NCBI GenBank assembly: GCA_027919835.1
Contig: JANVFP010000012.1
Coordinates: forward strand, 1,355,866 to 1,419,865
Length of the DNA: 64,000 bases
Direction of reading: 5' to 3'
Source of the DNA: Lentinula raphanica
Lineage: Eukaryota > Basidiomycota > Agaricomycetes > Agaricales > Omphalotaceae
Part shown: positions 46,985 through 58,024 of the stretch, piece after piece
How positions within the stretch are numbered: the stretch's first letter is position 1
Layout: every line of letters begins with the position of its first letter
Translations under genes and position numbers: made by a program
Notes under the pieces: model-generated
The model's input: the letters and a program-made list of their open reading frames with translations, nothing else
The model's database searches: none
Told to the model about the DNA's origin: nothing

Positions 46985-48672
46985 CTACTTATTTAGGGGC
47001 CTGGGCCTCGTGGCTGCCAAGTTCGCCAACGAATTTACCCCATCTACTAGCATCTTCCAATCCCCTTCAAAGTCACTGGTAACCGACTGCTTGCCCAGCA
47101 TGCTCCTGTCTACCGTCTTATGACAAATTTGTATGACCTCGTTAGCCATTTTGGAAAGTTGAGCTACCAGCGAATTGACCTGGATCACCGAAAGACAATC
47201 AGAAACAAGTCCCGGCAGACAAAGAGTGGGGGTTAAATTGCTGACGGTGTCTTTCAGATCAAGCATCTCTCCTTGAGCCTCAAGATCGAAGTATGTGTCC
47301 AGCTTGCCTTGGTGAATAGCTCTCATCACCTCAGACAGCGCTCTAACCTGGCCAAAAAGAGGTTAATCAAAGATGAGCTTTTGTCAAGCTAAGGATCGGC
47401 CACCGCCCAGTGTCTCCTTAAAAGAAATACCTCGTTCATCTGGCAAAGCAAATGTTCATCCACGTTGTCCTGCAACTCTTTCCAAGACCCTCCTAATTGT
47501 TCGAGGTACATTCTACTCTGAGTTGCTGGGTGTGCACTGCCCTGTTTTAACAAACGAGCCACGCTGCATCAGACCTAAATTCATCGGTGACTTGCATGAT
47601 TCACCAACCTCTAGTACAGCTCTGTTCACCTCCCCCGCGATCAAACCCAGCTGATCTACCATTGCATTGATAGTTACTTTGAGATCCAGCATTTCTCCTG
47701 TGACCTTTTCAGGCAGAATAACGCAACGCAACTTCGGGGTCAGTTCATAAAGAACGAGGGAAGTGTAGCAAATAGGATATTTACTGCTATGTCCAACTTT
47801 TTCGTGATGTCACCTCTACAGATAGCGGTGATCACGATTGCAATTGCTCGTATCTAAAACTTGAAGTCAGCGAATACCAAGTGGAAATTATGGGATTGGG
47901 AGAAGCACATAGTTCGTCCAAGTTCCGTACATTCTGCACACGTCTCTTAGTGCATCATACCAGACGCCTTGCAGCGGAGGAACAGTCCGAAGCTGAGGGA
48001 CGTCGAAAGCGAGACCGTTGAGGGTAGCCTCCTGGAGATCGAGAGTGAATCGGCCTATTCAAGGGAGTTATCCGTGAAAACCCTAAGCCATTTTTGAGGG
48101 TACTCACCCAGCATATCCACCAATCGATTGACTGCATACGTCAAATTAGTGATTTCGTCTCCGGGGCTCGCTGTATTTTGAGCAGACGGGTCCACCAAAG
48201 TGATTTTCTGGGATAGATCACCCTCTGCCACAGCTGTACGTACATACATGAGTTATGTTATTGATCTACTGAAGAAGATGACTGGACCAAATCTCATAGC
48301 TGGAACCTCAGAGCGCACCTGTTGCTTCAATGATTCAGACTCTATTTGGCTTGAATCGTGAACACATTTTGTATCAGTAATAGGATTATCTTGGCCAGTA
48401 TTTTGCCAAAGGTCGGTCATACTAGCAGCGTTTGACCCAGAGAAGTTAGTGGCAGTAGTGATAGGTGGGGGTTCTTCTACGCGTTTCTCGAGGACAAGTC
48501 TTAGATTCTTCAGGATAGACTCTGTGCGTGAATCCGAGGGACCAGGATAGGGCGGTGTTAACAACGCAACCGACTCAGTCACAGGTGAAGCAGCAGCATG
48601 AATGAGGGTAACTTCAAGATAATCGAGGAAGAGAGCGTATCCTTGTTGTACTAAATTCATCCTAGAGGTCAT
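46985..48672 (-). CDS. HAMP-repeat protein related to Nik1 histidine kinase, kinase domain absent
   Basis: Nik1-type hybrid kinases sense osmotic stress through a chain of HAMP repeats and signal to the HOG pathway. This gene keeps N-terminal Nik1 features (FLDYLEVTLIHAAASPVTES, VEEPPPITTATNFSGSNAAS) and about four HAMP units. They are seen as AVAEGDLSQKITLVDPSAQN, RAIAIVITAICRGDITKKLD, TGEMLDLKVTINAMVDQLGL and MRAIHQGKLDTYFDLEAQGE, with linkers such as LGGSWKELQDNVDEH. The protein ends RPRPLNK at 46985. The histidine kinase, ATPase and receiver domains are all missing. Introns with GT and AG ends keep the frames, so it may be expressed. The 5' exon is uncertain: the frame upstream of 48672 is open only to a TAG near 48751. 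A decaying partial copy is the alternative. Confidence 0.6.
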
Positions 48673-48759
48673 TGCTGGTTCCAGGACCTGGATAAATTCA
48701 GTATCTCTTTCCAGAACGGAGTCGAGATGATGGAGAAAGTCAGTAAACTGCTAATATCA

Positions 48760-49268
48760 TATTAGGCGCCCTCTGGAAAAATATATCTAATCTTATCTCA
48801 GATTTTGTTATCGAAGCGCTTATTTCGAAAAATTAACTTTAAGACGACATCGCTGGATTCGCTCAGCGCTGCTTCTCCTCCTTGCATTTTCCTTTCGTCG
48901 TATATTTATACATACTGCTAGCCTTGACTGTGATGAATGTGGCTTCTCCAGGTACTCTCAAAAAACACAAGGAGTCGCATCAATAGTTTTTCTGATATAC
49001 ATCTAGTGAACGACGTTCCGACAGTGAAGGAAGGAATGCACCTTAGAGCCTTTCTCCCAACGAAGTTCGTGAACATGCGGCGGCAGTGAGGTAAGACTGA
49101 TTCACAGGCACTTTGCAGTGTGCACGAAGATTCACGCTCGGAATCCTCCCCGTGATCGATGGAATATTGCAAGGACCGGCGAAGATGTCATGGCAATTTT
49201 TTAGGGTTAATATATCTAGGCTCTAGCTCTCTTCTCCTTCTTACCATCATCTTCATATCCAGTCTCTC
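48760..49268. other. intergenic, no supported gene
   Basis: This is the divergent promoter region between the HAMP gene and the next rightward gene. Minus-strand frames here show no domain. Confidence 0.4.
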
Positions 49269-51416
49269 ATGACTGACCCCAGCTTGGATGGCTCGAGGCG
49301 CAGGTCGCAGCCCAGTGTCAGTCGGACAAACACGAGCATTCGCAGCGCAAGCACACAACAAGGTCATCATGCCGTTCCTCTGCCTCAGAACTCGCCGCAG
49401 CCTATATCAATGCCAACACCGTTGACTAGTCCGAGACCTCTAGATCCTCACAAGAGGTTTGGACCAGGGGTCGCTCGAAACTACTTTGCAACGAATCCCG
49501 ACCCGGAGACAGAAGGTTCGGCAGATGTCGACGAATACGTGACTGTGACTGCAGCAGAGGCTATCGCCGGTGAGACCCAAGCCACGGGCTTTTATACTCA
49601 GCCGATTGCGGTCGAGCCAACACCACGAAGGAGGGAAGGGAAAAGATTCATCGGAGGCTTTGTAAAGAGTTTGAGAAAACTGCCTCGAACGATGTTCAGA
49701 CACGAGAATCATGCTCACGAACCCCAGGCGATGAACACAGACACACTCTTGCAACCTACGGCACGTGTACCTCTTCCAAGCTACATGTTAACCCCACCCA
49801 CGCCTGCTCTTCCAATGCAACCGTTCTCATATACCGAAGACTTCCACGTTCCTGACACGCCAGATATCCTATCAACGACTTCACCTCATCCGACCCGGAT
49901 AGAGATAGACGATGCTACTATACAGTCACCAGAGCATAATCCCGATCGAGACCCAAACATGCCGCCAATGTCCCGTCACACATCCCGCCATACATCCCAT
50001 CACACATCCCAACATGCATCTGCTTCCCAGCATAACAATAATCCTAGTACCAATCGCAACTCCATCGCATACCCAAACTCATATCATAACCCTCCCTCGA
50101 TTGCTGCACATCCTCAGCCTTCGCCGGATTACCGGCGAATGTCCAGACATACAGGTGATGAATCGATCCCCGCAACGTATTCTACTGGTACTCCTTCGTT
50201 CTCAACAGAACTCGAACGAAACCCTTTTCGGGTCCTGAAAACTCTCGTGAACATGCCCTGGATTTCTCACGAACGCGTCACCGTTGATTATTCTCCGGGG
50301 ATGGAGGATGCCAGGGTCGCCTTGAGAGTCAATAGTCCTGACAGCAAAGGAAAAGGTAAAGACAGACAAAGCGCACGATGGAGTATCGTTGAGCAAGGCT
50401 GGAAACCGTGGAAACGCGCCTCGGTTTTCCTTACCCAAGACGGACGGATCGTTTCCGCTGAAGAAGGCCCGGCTGCACTTGCTCGCGGGGATGCTCGAAA
50501 GGGAAAGATGTATATCCCAGTCAACAAACCCCAGACTTCATGGTACTCTGGCGGACACATCACCAAGAGCCCACGCCATAAACGTTCTGCCCCTTCAAGA
50601 GAACTAGACCTGATGAGCTCAGGTACCGCTTCTGTAGGATCTACACCTCGTGCCTCTCACGTTTCGACCAGACAAAGAATCTCCCGGTCGACTCTCACCT
50701 CACCTTCCTCCCCGAACTCACCTTCGCCCGTTCGTCGTTCTCGGAACAGAGAAATTCACCGGCATACTCCCCGGAGACAAAGTCGGAGGTTGTACTATTC
50801 GAACAACGAGTACGCGTTTCTAGATCCGGGTTCCACTCCTGGGTCGTCTCCCATTCTCGCTCGAAGATCGAATACAAAGTCTCGGCCTTTGCATAGTCAT
50901 CGAGAACGACTCGATGGTGGGAGGGGCAGTAACATACGCCGAAGGTATAGTCGAGAAGTCTCACAAATCCCAGCTCAATCGGCTCCTGTACCTCCTATGC
51001 CTCCTCCTCCCGCAAGTCCCTATCCTCTAAGCCCTTTAGTCTTCGTCCAATCAGCTCATATGGATAGTCCTGCCATGGGTGGCGATCGCTCTCATCCTCA
51101 GACTGGTTCTGCTGGGGTCCCAGTGCCGGTGTACGGTATGACGCCAATGTATCCGTATATGTCCATACTTCCTGGTATGCCGCCTCCGCCTACTGCTCAG
51201 GGTGTTGGAGAGTCTAGTCCACCAGGGTTTGCGGGACGGGGTGCAGGAGGTGGGTATGGATCGGGTTATAATGTGCAAGGGTATGCTGGAGCTGGTCCTT
51301 CAGGTGGAGCGTATCCGTATGGTTATACATATCCTTATCCACAATCGCAGTCTCCTCCACCTCAGGTTCAGCATCATGATAGTGATGCACATAAGTCTCC
51401 TCCAACTGCTGGATAA
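49269..51416 (+). CDS. large Pro/Ser/His-rich disordered protein
   Basis: A single exon of 715 codons. The start MTDPSLDGSRRRSQPSVSRT is basic. A short conserved-looking block RREGKRFIGGFVKSLRKLPR lies near residue 125 and could be an amphipathic membrane-binding helix. A His/Ser-rich run (SRHTSRHTSHHTSQHASAS) follows at about 240. A folded part may lie near 315-400: NPFRVLKTLVNMPWISHERV and RWSIVEQGWKPWKRASVFL. The C-terminus is Pro/Gly/Tyr-rich (GGAYPYGYTYPYPQSQS). I do not recognise the protein; similar architecture occurs in many uncharacterised mushroom proteins. Confidence 0.8.
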   Translation: MTDPSLDGSRRRSQPSVSRTNTSIRSASTQQGHHAVPLPQNSPQPISMPTPLTSPRPLDPHKRFGPGVARNYFATNPDPETEGSADVDEYVTVTAAEAIAGETQATGFYTQPIAVEPTPRRREGKRFIGGFVKSLRKLPRTMFRHENHAHEPQAMNTDTLLQPTARVPLPSYMLTPPTPALPMQPFSYTEDFHVPDTPDILSTTSPHPTRIEIDDATIQSPEHNPDRDPNMPPMSRHTSRHTSHHTSQHASASQHNNNPSTNRNSIAYPNSYHNPPSIAAHPQPSPDYRRMSRHTGDESIPATYSTGTPSFSTELERNPFRVLKTLVNMPWISHERVTVDYSPGMEDARVALRVNSPDSKGKGKDRQSARWSIVEQGWKPWKRASVFLTQDGRIVSAEEGPAALARGDARKGKMYIPVNKPQTSWYSGGHITKSPRHKRSAPSRELDLMSSGTASVGSTPRASHVSTRQRISRSTLTSPSSPNSPSPVRRSRNREIHRHTPRRQSRRLYYSNNEYAFLDPGSTPGSSPILARRSNTKSRPLHSHRERLDGGRGSNIRRRYSREVSQIPAQSAPVPPMPPPPASPYPLSPLVFVQSAHMDSPAMGGDRSHPQTGSAGVPVPVYGMTPMYPYMSILPGMPPPPTAQGVGESSPPGFAGRGAGGGYGSGYNVQGYAGAGPSGGAYPYGYTYPYPQSQSPPPQVQHHDSDAHKSPPTAG

Positions 51417-51604
51417 TTTACCTACACACATAAGTTATTGGAGGCTTTTTTATGTACGCGTCGTTCGTACTTATTCTTGGGATATGTGTAACTAATTGCA
51501 CTATATATTGGATAACTTGAACTCTTCAAACAAGAAACATTCATTTCTAAAACATGGAGCCATATACATGCATATCAATATAGTACTATACGACTGACTG
51601 TTGC

Positions 51605-53116
51605 TCAGATGAAATCACTACGCAGGAGAGTTAGTACTGCAACTACGACAAGCTATGGCAAGATACTCACGCAACGTTCATGGGCATTTCATCGATCTGG
51701 GTGTTGTAGAACTCTGATCAAGTACGTCAATCTATTGTTGCATCAAACAACGAACGTTCACTCACTTTCCAGCTCGCGCAAAGCAGCAACGTCTCTGTCC
51801 GTGACGAAATTGATCGCAACGCCCTTACGTCCAAAACGACCTCCACGACCGATACGATGGATGTAGTTCTCTTTGCTCACAGGAAGGTCAAAGTTAATGA
51901 CCAAGGACACCTGCTGAACGTCGATTCCACGAGCGAGGAGGTCGGTGGTGATAAGGACACGGGTAGCACCGCTTTTGAAGCTGCTCATGATAGCAGTGCG
52001 TTGTTTTTGATCCATGTCTCCGTGCTATCAAAGATCAGCAACATGAAAACGTAACATCTAGATGAAAACTCACGATAGCGGAAACCGTGAACTCACGCGA
52101 CTCCATCATGTCAGTCAACCAGTCCACTTTGCGCTTGGAATTGCAGAAGATGACTGACTGTGAGACAGAGATAGTGTCGTAAATGTCGCATAAAGTGTCC
52201 AGCTTCCAATCCTCCTTCTCAATCGCAATGTAAAATTGCTTGATACCCTCGAGCGTCAGCTCATCCTTTTTGACCAGAATCCTGATCGGGTCACGCATGA
52301 ACTTGTTCGTGAGCTCAAGCATGTCACTCGGCATGGTCGCAGAGAACAAGAGGACTTGCATATCGCCAGGTAAGAGCTGGAACACCTCGTAGATCTGGTC
52401 TTTAAATCCTTGAGAGAGCATCTCGTCAGCCTCGTCAAGGCAAAGGATCTTCGCATGATCTGTCTTGATAGCACCACGCTTGATCATATCGAGCAGTCGC
52501 CCAGGGGTAGCAACGATGATTTGAACTCCAGCGCGCAAGGTTGCCATGTCCTCTCGCAAATTGGCACCGCCCACACAAGCAAGACTCGAGACTTCCATGT
52601 AGTCACCAAGAGCGACGACTACTTTGTGGGTCTGCAAAGCCAGTTCACGGGTAGGCGCAAGAATGATAGCCTGGGTAGCCTTCACATCGGGGTCGATTCG
52701 TTGCAAGATGGACACGGAGAAGGTCGCTGTCTTCCCGGTTCCAGATTGAGCTTGAGCGATGACATCGTGCTCCTTCATCACAGGAACGATAGCTCGTTGC
52801 TGGATAGCAGAAGGTCGTTCGAAACTAAGCCGATGAGTTTTATATGATTCGTGAAAGATGGAATAGGCTGCATTTGCTCACCCGTAAGCATAAATCCCGC
52901 GAAGGAGCTTCGGATTCAAATTCATATCATCGAAGCTACAAGAGCTTCAGAATTTTGAGGTCCTTCTGTAGGGCAAAAGGACGTACTTATCAACCACCTC
53001 GTCCCAGTTGGACTCGATGGTTTGATTTACGTTGTCAACATTCTTGACGGTGTCTTCACTAGGAAAAATCAACGAGTTTTCTTCGTGCGAGGGCATAAAG
53101 AAACTCACGCTTGCAT
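51605..53116 (-). CDS. TIF1: eukaryotic initiation factor 4A, DEAD-box RNA helicase
   Basis: eIF4A unwinds mRNA 5' leaders for ribosome loading as part of eIF4F. A tiny first exon (MQA, from ATG 53116) is joined to [20 protein letters not shown]. Motifs follow in order: the Q motif region [17 protein letters not shown], motif [23 protein letters not shown], motif II DEAD, SAT, then [18 protein letters not shown] and [14 protein letters not shown] last intron joins NVA to a 13-nt exon giving DFI and a stop at 51605-51607, matching the family ending (VADLI-like). Total length is about 395 residues, as expected. The gene is tail-to-tail with the disordered protein. Confidence 0.95.
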
Positions 53117-53593
53117 ACAATGATATCAAAATACAGAAGGTGAGTTTAGTGAAAAACTTCCTTCAGTGAGTTCTGTTGTTGGTTTGGTTGTTTCCAGGTG
53201 ATGGAAGAAAAGTTGGTTGGGTTGGGGGATCAGAAAATATTTTGCTCGCCTTTTTATAAGGGTTCGGCACCTTCGGCTCCAACGGTTTTCGGGAAAGAAA
53301 TTTTCATCGACTAAGTTGCATTGCCTTTGCAGATGAAACTACTCCAGTTTCACAGTTCACGACGTTCACAGGTAATAAAACTGATTGATATGGTCGATAT
53401 GATACATTGAACTAAATACAATAACCAGTAGGGCCGACTAGCGGCACAGCCCGCTACCCTGGGATGGATTCACTTTATCTCTAAACACTCTCGTTCTTGA
53501 GCTTGAGCAAGCAACTTGGAAGATAATGTAACATTGTTTACAGAAAATTTTCAGGATTCGGTAAAGACTTAGGACGAGACTATGACATATACT
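53117..53593. other. eIF4A promoter region
   Basis: No gene is seen. A TATA-like TTATAAGG (plus strand CTTTTTATAAGGG near 53250) lies about 135 nt upstream of the eIF4A start. Confidence 0.4.
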
Positions 53594-54625
53594 TCATGTG
53601 CCAGCAAACAGAAATTCTACAGCAACGGGTAAGAGGTGCGTATGTGAAGGAGAGCAAGCGGTACACACTCGTTGATAAGTGCGTGTGAGATTATCGCGAA
53701 CCACCACTTCTCGCAGCTCCGCTTTGATTGAGACTAGGATATTTTCTTGTAGGCGATTTTCTGCTGATAACATGTCACCTGTGCGTTTGGCATCCATCCA
53801 GTGCACATTCCCGGTTCGCATCGCCATGTCTTGACAGGCGTTGTAATTCTCAGCCTGGAATTCCATCCATATCCTGGTCGCTTTCACACACTTGATCTAA
53901 TAAGTGGTTGCCTCAGTTGTCAAAGGCTGTACATGTGAAGTAGGTTGTTTACCACACAATCTCTGGCTAGAACGAATTTCACTGTGTCGTATGTGGTGAG
54001 ATCACTATTCGCCGGACTGGCACAGCACCAGCGCTCTTGGATGAAAGAACATGTGAACTATAAAAATTTCAATAAATTTTGAGTGTGGATGAGTACAACA
54101 ATAGATACGTACAGGCCCTTGCATGAAAGTATCGTTGTCCTGCGGGATGACTGAGGCCAGAGTGTCTCTCTGGAAACGGAATGCGTTATTCAAATCAAAG
54201 CTCGACGAACTGCTCCAGCCCAACTCGTATACGGTGTATGCATTTATTCCCTGTAAGTCGCAGGTCAATGGAATCGTTTGCAAAGGTCAACGCACAATGC
54301 TTACACATCCGACATTCAATAATCTGATGTACTTCCGTGTGAGGTAGCCTGTTAGCAGAGGTCTAAATGGCGACGAGTCGGACGCGTTGGTGTAACCCCA
54401 GACGTCCGCATTCGTTACTGACAACTGCCAGGGAGCAGAGGAACAAAAGAAAGTCAGTTCATAGATAGATATACTCATGGCATGACATCCTGCTTTGATA
54501 ATGGAGTCCAACAAGGCTGCTTCGATATCTGGATCAACGTTGGCGGCGGCATTATGCTGTCCACATAGTAGATCAAGATCCCGTTGATGGAAAGAAGTCT
54601 GTGGTTGGAAGTTGGGAAGGTTCAT
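53594..54625 (-). CDS. hypothetical protein, multi-exon
   Basis: From ATG 54625 the spliced reading gives MNLPNFQPQTSFHQRDLDLL, VDPDIEAALLDSIIKAGCHA, then QLSVTNADVWGYTNASDSSP, GINAYTVYELGWSSSSSFDL, RDTLASVIPQDNDTFMQGP and FVLARD, ending after VKATRIWMEFQAENYNACQD and VHWMDAKRTGDMLSAENRLQ. Asn-x-Ser/Thr sequons are frequent, which would fit an extracellular protein, but no signal peptide was found at this start. The exons keep phase across plausible introns. No family is recognised. Confidence 0.45.
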
Positions 54626-54828
54626 GTTGTACCAAACATGGCCAGCCTGTGTCGCCTCTTATAACCACTCAACACCAGAAGAGGAGATTTATCAAACGAT
54701 AGATAGTAATCTTGAGCCTAGGTAATCGGACACCGTAACATATAACATATATTTCAGACAAGCTATGTAATTTGCAAAGTCGTCGGAGGTCATCGTTCAA
54801 ACTGCAGAGTTGGGATATCAGGACCGGT

Positions 54829-56291
54829 TCATTCACCGATCGCAGAAGGCTTACCTCGCCTGGCTTTCTTACCCAGAACCTTCTTCTGTTTCTCGTCAAC
54901 TGCTGCCATCTCAATGTCTTCAGACACCGATTCGAATATGTCATCTGTTCCATTCCCTGTAGCGTCTACATCGGCACGTGCATGCTTCGTGGTCACATCT
55001 CCAGTTTTCGACTTAGAACTGCTTCCCTGGGAGGGTCCGGATTTCATGAGATGAGCAAAGTTGACCACGGTGTTTCCGCCATTGGACAGGGTAACGCTGG
55101 AACCTCCGATGTAACGGGATCGACTGTCTGGGAGACCGAGGATGGAAGGGACTGGGGGAATGATATCACCCTTGTCGATAACTTGGATGCTGGACGCCGT
55201 AAGCTGGAAGATCTAATCAAAGTATATGAGAACCCATTATAAAGGTTTTGGGAAAACAAACACTTACGGTCATACCCTTGATGTGATATGTATGCATCGT
55301 GGCGTGTACAAGTATCAAAGCACCCGGTACAATCCACCTCCAAGTGTCTTGAGGACCGATGAGTCCACCCTCGGGATCACGGATATCGAGTTGGATCGCT
55401 TGAGCGGCAGAGTGGTTGAACCGCGGACCACCGTAACCTGGAATTACTGAGCAAGGGTGGAGGTCTCCAACATGTGGCTGTGCTACTACAAATGCAATGA
55501 GTCATGGTCATTGAGCCAACGATGTGACATACCCGGGCCACCGTCCGTGGTAGTTTCAACATCGTCGTTGTCGGCATCCTCGTCATCCAAATTGACCTTG
55601 AGAGTAATGGCGCGTTTCTCTTTATCCACCTTGGGGGCATCAAACAATCGAACTGCAGTGGAAAGTATAGTGAACATACAACATAGAGCGCACGAGTGGA
55701 AGTGTACATGGTATCGACAACACCATTGGGCTCAGAAGCATTCGTGAATGGCTTCGTCCGTCCCTTGTGTGCCAAGTTAGTAAAGGTTTGGGGGCGGAAA
55801 TGACAAATGACAGTTCACCTGGTTGCGGGAATCCTCTTCCGCTGCCATGACATGTGTGAGCGTAGCGAGTTGGTTGTGATAGATTGCTTTAATCCTCGGA
55901 GGCGAGCTTGTAGGCACGACAGTCGGCACAACCAGCTTGATTCGGGCAGCGTCATTGGCAGGTGTGAAACCCTGAAGGAGACATAAGAAACATGAACGGG
56001 CATTAAAAAACAAGTATCAACCTTCTCACTAAACCCGGTGTAAGTTCCAATAGCGTGGGCCACGAATCCGGGAGCCACTTCTCCAATGTAGTTGAAGACG
56101 AATTCACGACCATCTACTCCCACATATTTATCGCTGTCGTTGTAAGGAGAGTTTTTCTTGAAATGAATTCCAAGATCGACGCGGGCCAAGCTGGAAGAAT
56201 TGTTGCCAATACGGGCGTCAATCATGGTGTCGTAGACACCGCCAGAAATAGTGCGACGTAGAATCATATCGGGTGTAACAGAGATAGACAT
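54829..56291 (-). CDS. hypothetical cytosolic protein, multi-exon
   Basis: The start MSISVTPDMILRRTISGGVY is followed by GIHFKKNSPYNDSDKYVGVD, IGEVAPGFVAHAIGTYTGF, GFTPANDAARIKLVVPTVVP, AIYHNQLATLTHVMAAEED, and later DNDDVETTTDGGPG, VIPGYGGPRFNHSAAQAIQL, DTWRWIVPGALILVHATMHT, QVIDKGDIIPPVPSILGLP and the tail MSGPSQ-type SGPSQGSSSKSKTGDVTTKH ending KPSAIGE. Six or more introns keep one frame. The family is unknown to me. Expression seems likely given the intact long model. Confidence 0.6.
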
Positions 56292-56925
56292 CGTGGTTGG
56301 ACCAGGACGAGAGTCACAAACACACCACCTTTTATACTGCATCGCTCTGTCCATGCTACCAAGGTTGGACTTAGAAGATTCGACGATGCGCTCGACATAG
56401 TCAGACAGGATAACGGAGCCGGAGGACGTTCTAGGACGGTGTGTCGACCGGAAATTAACGAAGCCGAAGGCATTTGAATGAATGACATATTCGAGACTCC
56501 GATACGGGGACGACTATATGAGATTGGCGAGTTGAAACTTTGCACCATTTCGCCTCGCAATCCGATCTGCAAAGGTGAACAGGAAACCCACCGGAGGTCC
56601 CGGGTCGCACCGCACACACCAACGCGCTGGCCCGATCGCATAAAAACCCGGAGGGGATGTTTGGTACATTGAAAACGGACTGGCAAGCGCTGTCGGGCAG
56701 CCTAAAGATGTTTGGGATGGTGGTAGAAGGTGGGAGAGCGATGGAAGTGTGCGACACCGCACAATGTGTTCCACATGATACATGACGCACCGTCGGACTT
56801 GAGCTGCGCCAGTAGCGCTCATGGAAGGGCGTTTCCTGTGGCGTTGTTGCGTAGAGAAGCTGTGGATGGAGGAAGGACGGGAGGAATTGGGAACAAGGTC
56901 TGCTCGATCTGAGTTTGGGGTGTGA
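56292..56925. other. intergenic, no supported gene
   Basis: Open frames on both strands overlap each other without domain support. The stretch contains the promoter of the preceding minus-strand gene. Confidence 0.4.
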
Positions 56926-58011
56926 CTACCGAATGATCTTCGACCAACGACTTGAGGTGAATCTAGACGGATCATTTGTACTGGAAGCTGAGTTACCAGA
57001 ACCCGTACGGCGCATGACATTAGCAGTACTGTAACCTTGACCAGATCCTCCAACAGTTGTCACCAACGTACTACCCCCACGGTTCTCGTTTCGCATGCGC
57101 CTTCGATCTTCTTGAAACCATAACCGAAAGGCGGTCAGAATAAGCAGAATAGTAGAGAGAGCAAAGCTTGATGAAAAGTGGCGAGCAACGGAAAGGAGAG
57201 CAGATGTAACAAATCTGAAGAGAGTAAGAAGGGCAGTGACAAGAGCAACGCCAGTCTCAGGGTGAGTCTTGCAAGCCTACAACCGGTCAAGCTTGAGGGT
57301 GTCGATGAACGTCAAGAATCTGCTGCGCATGAAACCGATAGGATCTGATTCTTCCTCGTCATCGCATTCTACTTCAGTGGCCTTCTTAGCTCTCTCAAGT
57401 GTCTTCTTGATGTCGAAGGTCTGGCTGGCAAGAGTCTTGGCATCGGTGACAGACGTAGATATTACGTAGAATCTCATAGATATTGTCGAAGAGGATGTCC
57501 TCGGTCATGGACCATAGCTCGATACCGACGCCTCCCTAGCAGAACACGTGAGTATGTATCAAGGGAGATGAAGTTCAAGAAACATACAATTTCCGCAAGC
57601 GACTTGACGCCAGTCAGAACCTGCAAAGAGTCGGGGTTGGGAATCTTGCGCTTGGGGTTGGAAACGTTAGGAGCGATCTAGTCACCGTCTTCCTCATCGT
57701 CCCATTCTTCAGGCTTCTCAGCATCTGCAGGGACAGTATTATGAGTAAAAGGGTAGAAGCAATAGAATGAAAGAAGGCCTACCAGGATCGGGGATGGTCA
57801 ACGGCTCGTCATCCAGCCAGCGTTCGGGTTTCTCAGCTTCGGTGTCGACGATTTCATAAGGAGATCTTCGTCCCAGTCCTCGGGCTGAAGCAAACGAATG
57901 AGACAAATGTCCGTAGAAAGTGATGTTTGTACAAACCTTGGTACGATGGATATTGATCAACGAGGAGATATCACCAGGTGAGTAGCGAAACATAGCTAGG
58001 AAAGTATTCAT
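56926..58011 (-). pseudogene. calnexin fragment, 5'-truncated and mutated
   Basis: Calnexin is a membrane-bound lectin chaperone of the endoplasmic reticulum. Here only the P-domain end and C-terminal part remain. The reading begins PEDWDED, then a one-base loss shifts to a frame with [12 protein letters not shown] and [12 protein letters not shown]. Next come DAEKPEEWDDEEDGD and a TAG where the family has Trp (plus-strand CTA near 57680). Beyond it are IAPNVSNPKRKIPNP, LAEIGGVGIELWSMTEDILF and ASQTFDIKKTLERAKKATEV, then a hydrophobic region and SSRWSKIIR before TAG 56926-56928. The lectin domain and signal peptide are absent. The break lies directly beside the TET/JBP gene, which suggests a rearrangement or insertion. 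A full calnexin gene must exist elsewhere in the genome. Confidence 0.8.
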
Positions 58012-58024
58012 CTCAAACGTTCGA

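Noticed and set aside
56264..57053. Several overlapping minus-strand frames of 110-179 codons
   Set aside because: They overlap the start of the preceding gene and the calnexin pseudogene end in other frames and have the mixed composition of chance ORFs.
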